Origin: Bradyrhizobium sp. DOA9
GTDB taxonomy: Bacteria; Pseudomonadota; Alphaproteobacteria; Rhizobiales; Xanthobacteraceae
Reading direction: 5' to 3'
NCBI RefSeq assembly: GCF_000617845.2
Contig: NZ_DF820425.1
Coordinates: 3,089,725-3,153,724 of the forward strand
Length of the DNA stretch: 64,000 nucleotides
Of the stretch, positions 34,297-42,435 are shown piece by piece (the first letter of the stretch is position 1; each line of letters begins with the position of its first letter). The notes under the pieces are model-generated. The model ran no database searches. It was not told where the DNA came from and saw only the letters and a program-made list of their open reading frames with translations. The position numbers and the translations under genes are program-made.

Positions 34297-37190
34297 ACGA
34301 GGAAGCCCCCGCCACGCTGCAGATGCGCGATGCAGTCCCGTTGCCGGCTGCGGACGAGGGGGCCCGCATGATCCTTGACAGCCGGCACCCGGTGGCGCTC
34401 GACCGGCGCGGCCGCGTCCTGCAGGTGATGTCCGGGCATGTCGACGTGTTTGCGATCGGTACCGTCGGGGACGAGCAGACCACGCCGCGGCAGCATCTAT
34501 TCAGGATCGAGCAGGGCTCGATTCTGGCGGATGTCCTTCTGGGCGAAGATCCGAACCTGCGCATGGTCGCGGTCGGGAGCGCGGGCGCGGAAGTTGCAGT
34601 TACGAGCTACGCCGGATGCTCCGACGAGACGTTGCGGAGCTGGATGATCAGGTTGTCGCGGCTGATTGCGGGGCCTCATCCCAGCTGGGACATGCTGGAG
34701 GCGAGCACGCTTCTTGCGGTCGAGATGAAGGACGGCGAGAGGCGGCGAGGTCCGGCCCGCAGCGTGCTGTTCCTGTCGGTTGCGGTCGGGAGTGCGCGCC
34801 TGATGGGACAGGAACCGACCTTTCGGCCGGGCAGTCCGCCGGTGCCGCTATCGTCCGGGATGTGGGTCGAAGCGGGCGCGGACTCATGCACGCTGGTCAA
34901 TGCCGGCGACCCCGCAGGTCCCGAACTGCATGCGGTGCTGGACCGCTTTCATCAGGCTGCCGCGGCCTGCCTGCGCGAGCAGTTGCACGAGGCGCCGCGT
35001 CTCGAGGCCCAGCGGCTGGAGCGGCGCCAGGAACTGACCCGCTCGCGGGCTGCCGAGCTGGTTGACCGGCTGTCGGCCATCATCGTCCGTCCGTCCACAC
35101 CGGTCGACGCTGCATCCGCCAATCTTTCCGAGGATCCGCTGCTGGCAGCCTGCGCCGCTGCGACGCAGGAGCTGAAGGTGCAGATCCAACCGCCACCGGG
35201 CCGGTCGAGCCGGGACCGGACCTATGATGACGTGGTCGAGATCGCACGTGCATCCCGCCTGAGGGTACGCCGGACCCAGCTGCGCCGCGACTGGTGGCTG
35301 CAGGATGCAGGTCCCATGGTGGGCTGGTTCGGAGCGTCGCGCGACCCGGTGGCGCTGCTGTGGAGCAGGGGCCGCTACGTCATGGTCGGACCGGAGCCCG
35401 AGAGCCGGCGCGTCGTCGAGCGCGCCCTGGCGCCGGAGCTCGACCCGGAGGCTGCAAGCTTCTATCCGACCCTGCCGGCTTCCAAATTGAATCTCCGGGA
35501 CCTGCTGGTATTCTCGCTGCGCTTCGTCCGCGGCGACATCATGCGCATCGCGATCGCCGTGACGGTGATTGGATTGCTCTCGCTGGTCACCCCGTTGATC
35601 ACGCAGGCGCTCGTCAGCTCCGTGATCCCGCGGACCGAAATTGACCAGCTGACGTTCTGCGCCATCGCGCTCGCCGTCACCGCGATCGCGGGAGCCGGTC
35701 TGCAGGCGATGGAGGGAATGGCGATGCTCCGCCTCGAAGGCCGCATCGACTGGCGGCTGCAGGCGGCGGTGATCGACAGGCTGCTGAAACTGCCGGCCTC
35801 CCTGTTCCGGGAATACACGGTCGGTGATTTCGTCAGTCGCGCGCTGGGCATCGACGCGGTGCGGCGGATCCTGACCGGCCAGACGCTGCGCAGCCTGCTC
35901 GCCGGTCTGTTCGCCTGGTTCAGCGTCGTCCTGATGCTCGTCTATGATGCCCGTTTGGCGCTGATCGGTCTGGCGCTGCTTCTGGTCAGGGCGATCGCGA
36001 TCATCGGCACCAGCGCGCTGCGCATCTATCACGAAACGCGGCAGTACAACCTGCAGGGCAAGGTCGAAGGATTCGTGCTGCAGATCCTCGCCAGCATCGG
36101 CAAGCTGCGCGTCGCCGCAGCAGGCGTCCGCGCGATGGCGGTGTGGTCGCGGCAGTTCGCGGTGCAGAAGCGGCACTTCATCGCGTCGCAGCGCGCGGCA
36201 AATGCGCTGTCGCTGTTTGAAGGCTCCTATCCGACGATCGCCACGCTCGTTCTGTTCGCCTATGCCGCCTTCGCCAAGAGCACGCTGCTGCAGGATTTCG
36301 GCGCCTTTCTTGCGTTCCTGGCGGCGTTCGGCCAGGCCATGGCCGGCGTCGGCATGTGGGCCAGCGGCGTCAGCGCCTCTCTCGTCGCCATTCCGCACAT
36401 TACGCGGATCCGGCCGCTGGTCACCGCGGAGGCCGAGGTGGCCGATGACCGCAAGCCGCCCGGGGCACTGTCGGGTGCGGTCGAGTTCTCCCGCGTGACC
36501 TTCCGCTACATCGCGCACGGCCCGCCGGTGATCGACAATGTGACGCTGAGGATCGCGCCCGGCGAATATGTTGCGATCGTTGGGCCCTCCGGGAGCGGTA
36601 AATCCAGCCTGTTCCGTCTCCTGCTCGGTTTCGAGAAGCCGGAATCGGGCGCCATTTTCTTCGATGGCAAGGCGCTCGACACGCTCGATGTCGGTGCGGT
36701 GCGCCGGCAGCTGGGCGTGGTGCTGCAGAATGGACGTCTCGCCACCGGCAGCATCTTCGAGAACATCTGCGGCGGCCAGCCGCTGCCGCTCGAGCAGGCC
36801 TGGGCGGCCGCAAGAATGGCCGGGCTGGACGCCGACATCAAGAACATGCCGATGGGGATGCACACCGCCATCGCCGAAGGCGTCAACACGCTGTCGGGCG
36901 GACAGCGCCAGCGCATCATGATCGCCCGCGCGGTCGCGCGTCGGCCGCGCATCCTGCTGTTCGACGAGGCCACGAGTTCGCTCGACAACCGCTCGCAGGC
37001 GATTGTCAGCGATGCGCTCGGAGCGCTCAACGTGACGCGCATCGTCATCGCGCACCGGCTCAGCACGGTCCGTCAAGCCGATCGCATCATCGTGCTGAGC
37101 GAAGGCAAGGTGATGCAGAGCGGCACCTTCGCGGAGCTGAGCGAGGCGAAGGGCCTGTTTGCCGACTTCGCGCGCCGGCAGATGCTTTGA
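34293..37190 (+). CDS. NHLM-type second ABC exporter subunit (permease/ATPase)
   Basis: A 965-residue protein. Instead of a C39 peptidase, the N-terminal ~370 residues hold a cyclic-nucleotide-domain-like region (VALDRRGRVLQVMSGHVDVF and QHLFRIEQGSILADVL) and a long linker. Six membrane helices follow (about 415-700), then an ABC ATPase with GPSGSGKSS, LSGGQRQRIM, ILLFDEATSSLD and IVIAHRLST. This two-transporter arrangement is characteristic of NHLM bacteriocin systems. It is translationally coupled to the peptidase-containing exporter. Confidence 0.92.
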   Translation: MNEEAPATLQMRDAVPLPAADEGARMILDSRHPVALDRRGRVLQVMSGHVDVFAIGTVGDEQTTPRQHLFRIEQGSILADVLLGEDPNLRMVAVGSAGAEVAVTSYAGCSDETLRSWMIRLSRLIAGPHPSWDMLEASTLLAVEMKDGERRRGPARSVLFLSVAVGSARLMGQEPTFRPGSPPVPLSSGMWVEAGADSCTLVNAGDPAGPELHAVLDRFHQAAAACLREQLHEAPRLEAQRLERRQELTRSRAAELVDRLSAIIVRPSTPVDAASANLSEDPLLAACAAATQELKVQIQPPPGRSSRDRTYDDVVEIARASRLRVRRTQLRRDWWLQDAGPMVGWFGASRDPVALLWSRGRYVMVGPEPESRRVVERALAPELDPEAASFYPTLPASKLNLRDLLVFSLRFVRGDIMRIAIAVTVIGLLSLVTPLITQALVSSVIPRTEIDQLTFCAIALAVTAIAGAGLQAMEGMAMLRLEGRIDWRLQAAVIDRLLKLPASLFREYTVGDFVSRALGIDAVRRILTGQTLRSLLAGLFAWFSVVLMLVYDARLALIGLALLLVRAIAIIGTSALRIYHETRQYNLQGKVEGFVLQILASIGKLRVAAAGVRAMAVWSRQFAVQKRHFIASQRAANALSLFEGSYPTIATLVLFAYAAFAKSTLLQDFGAFLAFLAAFGQAMAGVGMWASGVSASLVAIPHITRIRPLVTAEAEVADDRKPPGALSGAVEFSRVTFRYIAHGPPVIDNVTLRIAPGEYVAIVGPSGSGKSSLFRLLLGFEKPESGAIFFDGKALDTLDVGAVRRQLGVVLQNGRLATGSIFENICGGQPLPLEQAWAAARMAGLDADIKNMPMGMHTAIAEGVNTLSGGQRQRIMIARAVARRPRILLFDEATSSLDNRSQAIVSDALGALNVTRIVIAHRLSTVRQADRIIVLSEGKVMQSGTFAELSEAKGLFADFARRQML

Positions 37191-37219
37191 ACTCGGAGGC
37201 CTGACGGTCGGGGGTGATC

Positions 37220-37756
37220 ATGCGCAAGGTACTCTACATTTTCGGCCTTCTGACCGACGCAGACATCGGCTGGCTGGGCATGAACGGTAGCTGCCGCCGG
37301 ATCAGGAGCGGAGAAGTCCTGATCCAGGAAGGGAAGCAGACGGATTCGCTGATCCTGCTGCTCGAGGGCGAGGTCCAGGTTTCGGCGCGGGGGCACGGCG
37401 ACATCGCCCGGATGAGCGTTGGCGAGATCATGGGCGAGGTGTCGCTGGTCGACTCGGCACCGCCGTCGGCCACGATAGCCGTCGTGGCCGACGGGATGGC
37501 GCTGTTCATCGACAAGACCCTGCTGCTCGACAAGCTCGATCAGGACGAAGGCTTCGCGGCGCGCTTCTATCGCGCGCTCGCCATCTTCCTCGCGGACCGG
37601 CTGCGTGCGACACGGCAGCCGACCACCGACCGCCTGATCGACCTTGCCGGCATTTCCCGCGACGAGCTCGACATGGGAATCATGGAGCGCGTCGCTGACG
37701 CCGGCGAGCGCTTCAACCGGCTGCTCCACGCCCTGGGCGTCCAGCAAGGCGGCTGA
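37220..37756 (+). CDS. cyclic-nucleotide-binding-domain protein of the NHLM export operon
   Basis: A 178-residue protein with one cNMP-binding fold (about residues 25-140: IRSGEVLIQEGKQTDSLILL, EGEVQVSAR, GEIMGEVSLVDSAPPSATI) and a short helical tail, with no DNA-binding domain. The phosphate-cassette Arg is not evident (DSAPPSAT), so nucleotide binding is doubtful. Such proteins close many NHLM operons and are thought to help the transporter. The ATG at 37220 is preferred over a GTG two codons earlier because of the GGGGG stretch at a better distance. Confidence 0.85.
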   Translation: MRKVLYIFGLLTDADIGWLGMNGSCRRIRSGEVLIQEGKQTDSLILLLEGEVQVSARGHGDIARMSVGEIMGEVSLVDSAPPSATIAVVADGMALFIDKTLLLDKLDQDEGFAARFYRALAIFLADRLRATRQPTTDRLIDLAGISRDELDMGIMERVADAGERFNRLLHALGVQQGG

Positions 37757-37839
37757 GGGCGCTCTCACGTCCCGGTGCAGTGGCCGACGGCAGTCCGATC
37801 GCCTTCGGCACACCGACGGCGAGGTCCGCCGGACCGCGC

Positions 37840-37853
37840 TTGATCCGGATCAA
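37840..37853. promoter_or_regulatory. FNR/FixK-type box upstream of the DUF6894 gene
   Basis: The perfect palindrome TTGATCCGGATCAA, identical to those at 6033 and 57576. A possible -10 element (TAACAT, 37876-37881) begins 29.5 bp from the box centre, the spacing expected when FNR/FixK binds at about -41.5. The downstream gene starts at 38006. Confidence 0.65.
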
Positions 37854-38005
37854 GCTGCCGTTGAGCGAGCCCCGCTAACATGCAACTTGCGTAACTCGGC
37901 CCACGGTTACGTTGCCAAGTCGCCGCCGAGATCCAATCCCCCGCATCTCGGCGGCTCCTTTCTTCGATGATTCAATCGCGCCGCGGGGACCGTGGGAATG
38001 AGCCG

Positions 38006-38227
38006 ATGCGCACCTATTACTTCGATATCAGGGACGGCGTGCCCGTCCGGGACAAGGCGGGTCTGGAGCTTGCTAGTGACGGCGCCGCCATCGCCCATAG
38101 CAAGGGCCTTGCCGACAAGGTGCGAAAAGAGAAGCCGAAGGGGCATCCCGAGCTTCAGGTCGTCGTCATCGACGAGAGCGGCCGTGAAGTTCACCGCGAG
38201 CCGGTCTATCCAGGCGCACCACGGTGA
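38006..38227 (+). CDS. DUF6894-type small protein
   Basis: A 73-residue protein that starts MRTYYFDIRDGVPVRDKAG and ends VVVIDESGREVHREPV, the usual pattern of the small DUF6894 family that is very common in Bradyrhizobium. Function is unknown. The ATG at 38006 is chosen over one 13 codons upstream because it matches family length. A FixK-type box with a matching -10 lies about 150 bp upstream, so low-oxygen control is possible. Confidence 0.82.
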   Translation: MRTYYFDIRDGVPVRDKAGLELASDGAAIAHSKGLADKVRKEKPKGHPELQVVVIDESGREVHREPVYPGAPR

Positions 38228-38256
38228 AGACGCCGTCTCGCACGCTGCCGGCCTCT

Positions 38257-38745
38257 TCAGCGATTTGAACCGCGATCCTTCAACGGCTGGAAAATCTGAT
38301 TGGCGGGTGGTTGCCCGCTGGTCGGAACGGCGATGGCAATGAAGCCGCGGCCCATCGACGAGTGACAGGCGTTGCAGCCCTCGGTCAGCACGCGCATGGA
38401 AGCGACGAACTTGCGCTCATCTCCCGCCGCGATCGCGTCGGCGATCGAGAGCAGCGGCTCCTTCATCGTGGTCACGTTGCTGACGGGGATCGCCGGATAG
38501 TAGATGGCCGCTTCGGCCAGGCTATTCGTCAGCTGCCGCAGTTCGTATGCCGCCAGGTCCCAGTTCTTCGCCTTGCCTGCATACCAGAGCTTGAGATGTT
38601 CAAGCTGTGCCATGCTCATGACCTCGACGAGCCGGGGCGCCTCCTGTTTCGCGCTCGCGGAAGGTGGAAAGTCCGACTGAGCAATCGCGGACGTCATCGT
38701 AGCGGCCGACGTGGCGAGAATCGCGCACCATTTCTTCAGCGTCAT
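38257..38745 (-). CDS. periplasmic monoheme c-type cytochrome-like protein
   Basis: A 162-residue protein with a signal peptide (MTLKKWCAILATSAATMTSAIA) and a single CNACH heme c motif near residue 130, followed by SSMGRGFI. The four-helix character of the rest and the C-terminal heme site resemble cytochrome c'-like proteins, though I cannot assign a family. It converges on the DUF6894 gene with 29 bp between them. It might carry electrons or sense a gas, but nothing here decides. Confidence 0.78.
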   Translation of the reverse strand: MTLKKWCAILATSAATMTSAIAQSDFPPSASAKQEAPRLVEVMSMAQLEHLKLWYAGKAKNWDLAAYELRQLTNSLAEAAIYYPAIPVSNVTTMKEPLLSIADAIAAGDERKFVASMRVLTEGCNACHSSMGRGFIAIAVPTSGQPPANQIFQPLKDRGSNR

Positions 38746-39263
38746 CCGAGCATTCCCAGTGGATCGCACCCTTTACTATCAGGGGTGCGATTCATGGCTT
38801 TGCGCTGAATCAAGCTTTGGCGTTCCCGCCGCGAAGTGAAACGGGCCTGCGGGATGCCCGAACGTCGATCTCGAAATTGCTCCCTTGCGGCGAAGCGCCC
38901 AAGGAAGCGCACGAGGATGCTCGCAAGCGAGATCAGTTCAGCCTGCCAAGGAGCCTTCGGATGATCTTCCGCAAGTTCTCGGCGTACTCGTCGACCACCT
39001 GACGCCTCTCGGGCGATGGCGGCAGCTGACGGTCGTCATCCTGGTCGGGCGACCGGCTATCCGTCCTGGATCTCCCGCGCATGATGGAGGCGATCGGCTT
39101 TGTCACTTTCACGGGAATTCTGACCTTTGATGCACGACGCGGCGTCGTTCAGGCTAGGTGCCAATTCCATCGTCGGCCTTCACACAAGTTAAGCCGCCGA
39201 GCCGGCCGATCTGCACGGCTCGTCACCGACGCGTGGCGCCGCAGCACAATCCTGCAAATCGAG
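38746..39263. other. intergenic region with no recognised gene
   Basis: About 520 bp. Short open frames on both strands have no family, no good ribosome site and arginine- or serine-rich composition typical of out-of-frame GC-rich DNA. The only structure I note is a 7-bp inverted repeat ACGACGC-G-GCGTCGT at 39134-39148. Confidence 0.55.
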
Positions 39264-39542
39264 CTAGGTGCACGAGGCGCCCGGATCGCACTTCGGGCAG
39301 CAGCCGTCGGCCGCTGCGCCGAGCTGACGGCCGAGCTCGACCCTGAGAGCCTCCCTGTCCCATTCCGTGCCGTCGCATCTGACGATTCGCTTCGCACGCT
39401 CGAAGGCGTGACTCTCGGCGGCGTCATCGCCGATGCGGATGATCACGTCCCAATGGAACGGGCAGGCTGTCGTCGCGCGGGTCGTCTCCAGTGCGTAGCG
39501 CACGACCTCGGTGAGGTCGTCGGTCTGAATGTCGGCAAGCAT
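39264..39542 (-). CDS. small protein of unknown function with Cys-rich tail
   Basis: A 92-residue protein with a very good ribosome site (CAGGAGAA about 8 nt before the ATG). It starts MLADIQTDDLTEVVRYALET and has a body with FHWDVIIRIGDDAAESHAFERA; the end holds CCPKCDPGASC, four Cys that could bind a metal. No family is recognised. It stands alone between two gene-poor stretches. Confidence 0.65.
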   Translation of the reverse strand: MLADIQTDDLTEVVRYALETTRATTACPFHWDVIIRIGDDAAESHAFERAKRIVRCDGTEWDREALRVELGRQLGAAADGCCPKCDPGASCT

Positions 39543-40056
39543 GTTGGTTCTCCTGATCGGCGTCCTCCCTTGTCAGACCATGCGCCGGCTTCGACGAAAA
39601 TCGGCCCCGGGCTCCATGGGAGCGCCGAGGCCGATTGTTCGCCTGGCTCTTCCATCCAGGGTCTGAACTCGTCCAGCAAACCCGCGCTGCCGATTTTGGT
39701 TCCATCGAACTCTCCGGCGGAGCCGCTCTTGCGGCCTGCTCCATGCTCGCGGTCTTCTGCGCTCATCCGTGAAAGCGGCGCCGGCAGGGGTTCGAATCCG
39801 GACGTCGCTCACGCCGGCAAAGGAACCTTGAAAAAGCATTCCCGATGCCGAGACCAGCCTATAGCCGGCGTCACAAAGATGTCTTGATCCAGCTCAAAGG
39901 AGGCGCTGGCGGTTCGACCAAGCGCTTTGCGATCGGCAATCCGCCCACAAGCGCTGCGCGATATCTCGGCCGCTTCCCGCGTGAGTACGTTCAGGACATC
40001 TGCGTAAGTACTGCCCCGCAATTTCAACCTCGCCGCGCCGGGCGCATATCTCCAGC
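39543..40056. other. intergenic region with no supported gene
   Basis: About 510 bp. Several open frames of 70-107 codons overlap here on the minus strand, but they compete with each other and lack ribosome sites or recognisable content. A tRNA T-arm-like string at 39787-39801 has no matching acceptor or anticodon arms. Confidence 0.5.
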
Positions 40057-40275
40057 ATGGAGCGCAACGTCATCTTCAAATGCCCCCGCACGGGCATGAA
40101 CGTGCAGCACTGGCTTCCCGGCACAGCCTCCGAGGCCGCGGACACGCACGTCCCGGTCCGTTGTCCCGCTTGCGCTGCGCTGCACTTCGTCAATGTCGCC
40201 AGCGGCAAGACGTTGGGCGAGGGCATCGGTCGGCCTCTCGCGACGTCTCAGACCCAGCCGCCATCGACGATGTAA
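40057..40275 (+). CDS. small putative zinc-ribbon protein
   Basis: A 72-residue protein, MERNVIFKCPRTGMNVQHWL, with a CPRTG at residues 9-13 and a CPAC at 36-39 followed by LHFVNVASGKTLG. Three Cys and nearby His residues suggest a small metal-binding fold. The pattern looks like a conserved small rhizobial protein, but the function is unknown. Its end overlaps the convergent SDR gene by 28 bp. Confidence 0.65.
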   Translation: MERNVIFKCPRTGMNVQHWLPGTASEAADTHVPVRCPACAALHFVNVASGKTLGEGIGRPLATSQTQPPSTM

Positions 40276-41006
40276 TGCTGGGCGGTGCAGGCGGAGGCCT
40301 CGTCGGAGGCGAGGAAGATTGTGAACTTCGCAACCTCGTCCGGCATGAGCCTGCGCTTCAGGCATTGTCGCTGCTGCAGCTCGATCTCGCCGGCCGGCGT
40401 CATCCATTTCTCGAGCTGCCGCTCGGTCATGATCCAGCCCGGCGCGATCGCATTGACGCGGATGTTGTAGGGTCCGTAGTCGCGCGCCAGCGAGCGCGTC
40501 AGTCCGATCACGCCAGACTTGCTGGCGGTGTAGGCGGCCATGCCGCCTTGTCCTGCGATCCAGGACACCGAGCCGAAATTGACGATGGCGCCGGCATTGG
40601 CCGCCTTCATGTCCGGCAACACCGCCTGCGATGCGAAGAACTGGTGCTTCAGGTTCACCGCGATGCGGTCGTCCCAGTATTCCGGCGTCATCTCCTCGGT
40701 GTTGTGCCGCTCGTCATGCGCGGCGTTGTTGATCAGGATGTTGATCGGACCATGCGCCTGGCGTGCCGCGACGACGCCGGCACGCAGCGCGCCGATGTCG
40801 GTGAGATCGACATGCTGGAAATGAGCTGCCAATCCCTGCTCGGACAGCTCACGCGCCAGGCGCTGTCCCTCGTCGATCTTGATGTCGAAGAACACGACCT
40901 TGGATTTCTGCTCCGCAAAGCGCCGCACGATCGCAGCGCCGATGCCGGCTGCGCCACCGGTGACGAGCACGACCTTGCCGGCGAGGTCGGAATAGATCGC
41001 AGCCAT
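40248..41006 (-). CDS. SDR-family oxidoreductase next to the sugar ABC operon
   Basis: A 252-residue classical short-chain dehydrogenase with TGGAAGIG (NAD(P) binding), INNAAHDERH, catalytic Ser in FGSVSWIAG and Tyr/Lys in YTASK. The end is QHYIVDGGWV. The start at 41004-41006 (MAAIYSDLAGK) has a GAGGTG ribosome site; an earlier ATG adds 35 residues that do not look like the family. It is divergent from a sugar ABC transporter operon with shared operator-like repeats, so a sugar or sugar-acid dehydrogenase is likely. Confidence 0.92.
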   Translation of the reverse strand: MAAIYSDLAGKVVLVTGGAAGIGAAIVRRFAEQKSKVVFFDIKIDEGQRLARELSEQGLAAHFQHVDLTDIGALRAGVVAARQAHGPINILINNAAHDERHNTEEMTPEYWDDRIAVNLKHQFFASQAVLPDMKAANAGAIVNFGSVSWIAGQGGMAAYTASKSGVIGLTRSLARDYGPYNIRVNAIAPGWIMTERQLEKWMTPAGEIELQQRQCLKRRLMPDEVAKFTIFLASDEASACTAQHYIVDGGWV

Positions 41007-41079
41007 GGGCACCTCGTTTGTCACGGCCGGCGCGGTGGGCCGCGTCGACTCTTTCGCAAACCTTAGCCATTCCGTTGGT

Positions 41080-41125
41080 GAGGTGCATAGATCAGATTTT
41101 GTGTTGCGCACCTCAAAAATTGAGG
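41080..41125. promoter_or_regulatory. operator-like inverted repeats between SDR and ABC operon
   Basis: Two overlapping symmetrical elements: GAGGTGC (41080-41086) paired with GCACCTC (41108-41114), and the compact CCTCAA-AAA-TTGAGG (41111-41125). They lie between the divergent SDR gene and the binding-protein gene, 43-88 bp upstream of the latter. The LacI-family regulator at the end of the operon is the obvious candidate to bind here; this is inference. Confidence 0.45.
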
Positions 41126-41167
41126 GCAGGATTGCTTCAAAGAATAAAAGTCGATCGGGAGGATGTC

Positions 41168-42433
41168 ATGAGATTGCTCGGGAAACTGGGACTCGCCGCT
41201 GTCGCATGGCTGCTTTGGACCAGTTCCGCGTCAGCCGACACCACGGTCAAATGGCTGCACATCGAGGTCAACCCGGCCCAGGTGAAGATCTGGGAGGAGG
41301 TCGCACGCAGCTATGAGGCGTCGCATCCCGGTGTGAAGGTCGAGATGCAGTTCCTCGAGAACGAGGCCTACAAGGCCAAGCTGCCGACCATCCTGCAATC
41401 GAAGGATCGGCCGCACATCATCTATAGCTGGGCCGGCGGAGTGCTGAAGACCCAGATCGAGGCCGGCGTGCTGGCAGACATCACCGAGTCCGTGAAGAGC
41501 GGCGGCTACAGCGACACGATCGCACCGGCGGCGCTCGCGGCTTTCACCAGCAACGGCAAGGTTTATGGCCTGCCGACCGCGCTCTCGCAGGTCGGCTTCC
41601 TCTACAACAAGGATTTGATGGCCAAGGGCAATGTCGATGCAAGCAAGATCAAGACATGGGATGATCTGCTCGGCGCGGTGAAATCGCTGAAGGCCGCGGG
41701 CGTGACGCCGATTGTGGTCGGCGGTGCTGACAAATGGCCGCTGCATTTCTACTGGACGCATCTCGCCGTGCGCATCGGCGGCAAGCCGGCCTTCGATGCA
41801 GCGTTGAAGGGTGAGAATGGCGGCTTCACTGGGGAGACCTTCCAGAAATCCGGTGAGCTGTTCAAGCAGCTGGTCGATCTGCAGCCGTTCCAGAACGGCT
41901 TCCTCGGCTTCAAGAACCCGCAGGCCGTCGGCTATTTCGGTGACGGCAAGGCCGCGATGATCCTGGCCATCTCGTCCTTCTATCACACCCAGCGCGCACT
42001 TGCCGCCGACAAGGTCGGTCTCGGCGACGACAAGCTTGGCTGGTTCGACTTTCCGGTCGTGCCCGGCGGCAAGGGCGAGCCGTCGGACACGCTCGGCGGC
42101 ATCACCGGCTGGTTGATCACCAAGGGCGCGCCCAAGGAAGCCACCGACTTCCTGAAATTCTTCATCTCCAAGGACGTGCAGGCGCGGCTTGCTGCCGGCA
42201 ACTTCATCGTTCCCGTCGTCAAGGGCGGCGAGGCCGGCCTGAGCAGCGCCTTCATGAAGCAGATCGCGGCCAATCTGGCGAAGTCCAATTATCACCAGAA
42301 CTTCTATGACCAGAGCCTCGGCCCCTCGGTCGGCCGCGTCGTCAACGACGTCACGGCGGAGATCGCCGGCGGCAGCATGAGCCCGCAGGACGCGGCGAAA
42401 GCGATCGAAGCGGCGTGGAAGCAGGGTAACTGA
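41168..42433 (+). CDS. sugar ABC transporter substrate-binding protein
   Basis: A 421-residue periplasmic binding protein of the family that serves carbohydrate ABC importers. It has a signal peptide (MRLLGKLGLAAVAWLLWTSSASA) and then TTVKWLHIEVNPAQVKIW, the opening of the SBP type 1 fold, with VYGLPTALSQVGFLYNKDL in the hinge region. The ATG at 41168 follows a GGGAGGA ribosome site. It is the first gene of the operon. The sugar is not evident. Confidence 0.93.
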   Translation: MRLLGKLGLAAVAWLLWTSSASADTTVKWLHIEVNPAQVKIWEEVARSYEASHPGVKVEMQFLENEAYKAKLPTILQSKDRPHIIYSWAGGVLKTQIEAGVLADITESVKSGGYSDTIAPAALAAFTSNGKVYGLPTALSQVGFLYNKDLMAKGNVDASKIKTWDDLLGAVKSLKAAGVTPIVVGGADKWPLHFYWTHLAVRIGGKPAFDAALKGENGGFTGETFQKSGELFKQLVDLQPFQNGFLGFKNPQAVGYFGDGKAAMILAISSFYHTQRALAADKVGLGDDKLGWFDFPVVPGGKGEPSDTLGGITGWLITKGAPKEATDFLKFFISKDVQARLAAGNFIVPVVKGGEAGLSSAFMKQIAANLAKSNYHQNFYDQSLGPSVGRVVNDVTAEIAGGSMSPQDAAKAIEAAWKQGN

Positions 42434-42435
42434 CG

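Noticed and set aside
10771..37770. Idea that the RiPP locus is an island integrated at tRNA-Gln
   Set aside because: No integrase, no duplicate of the tRNA 3' end near 37.8-40 kb, and opgGH lie between; the only mobile element seen is the group II intron far to the right.
39787..39801. A tRNA T-arm-like string GGGGTTCGAATCCGG
   Set aside because: No acceptor, D or anticodon arm surrounds it on either strand and the T stem pairs poorly.
39443..39839. Competing minus-strand open frames of 88-107 codons
   Set aside because: They overlap each other and the better supported 92-codon gene, lack ribosome sites and show no recognisable sequence.
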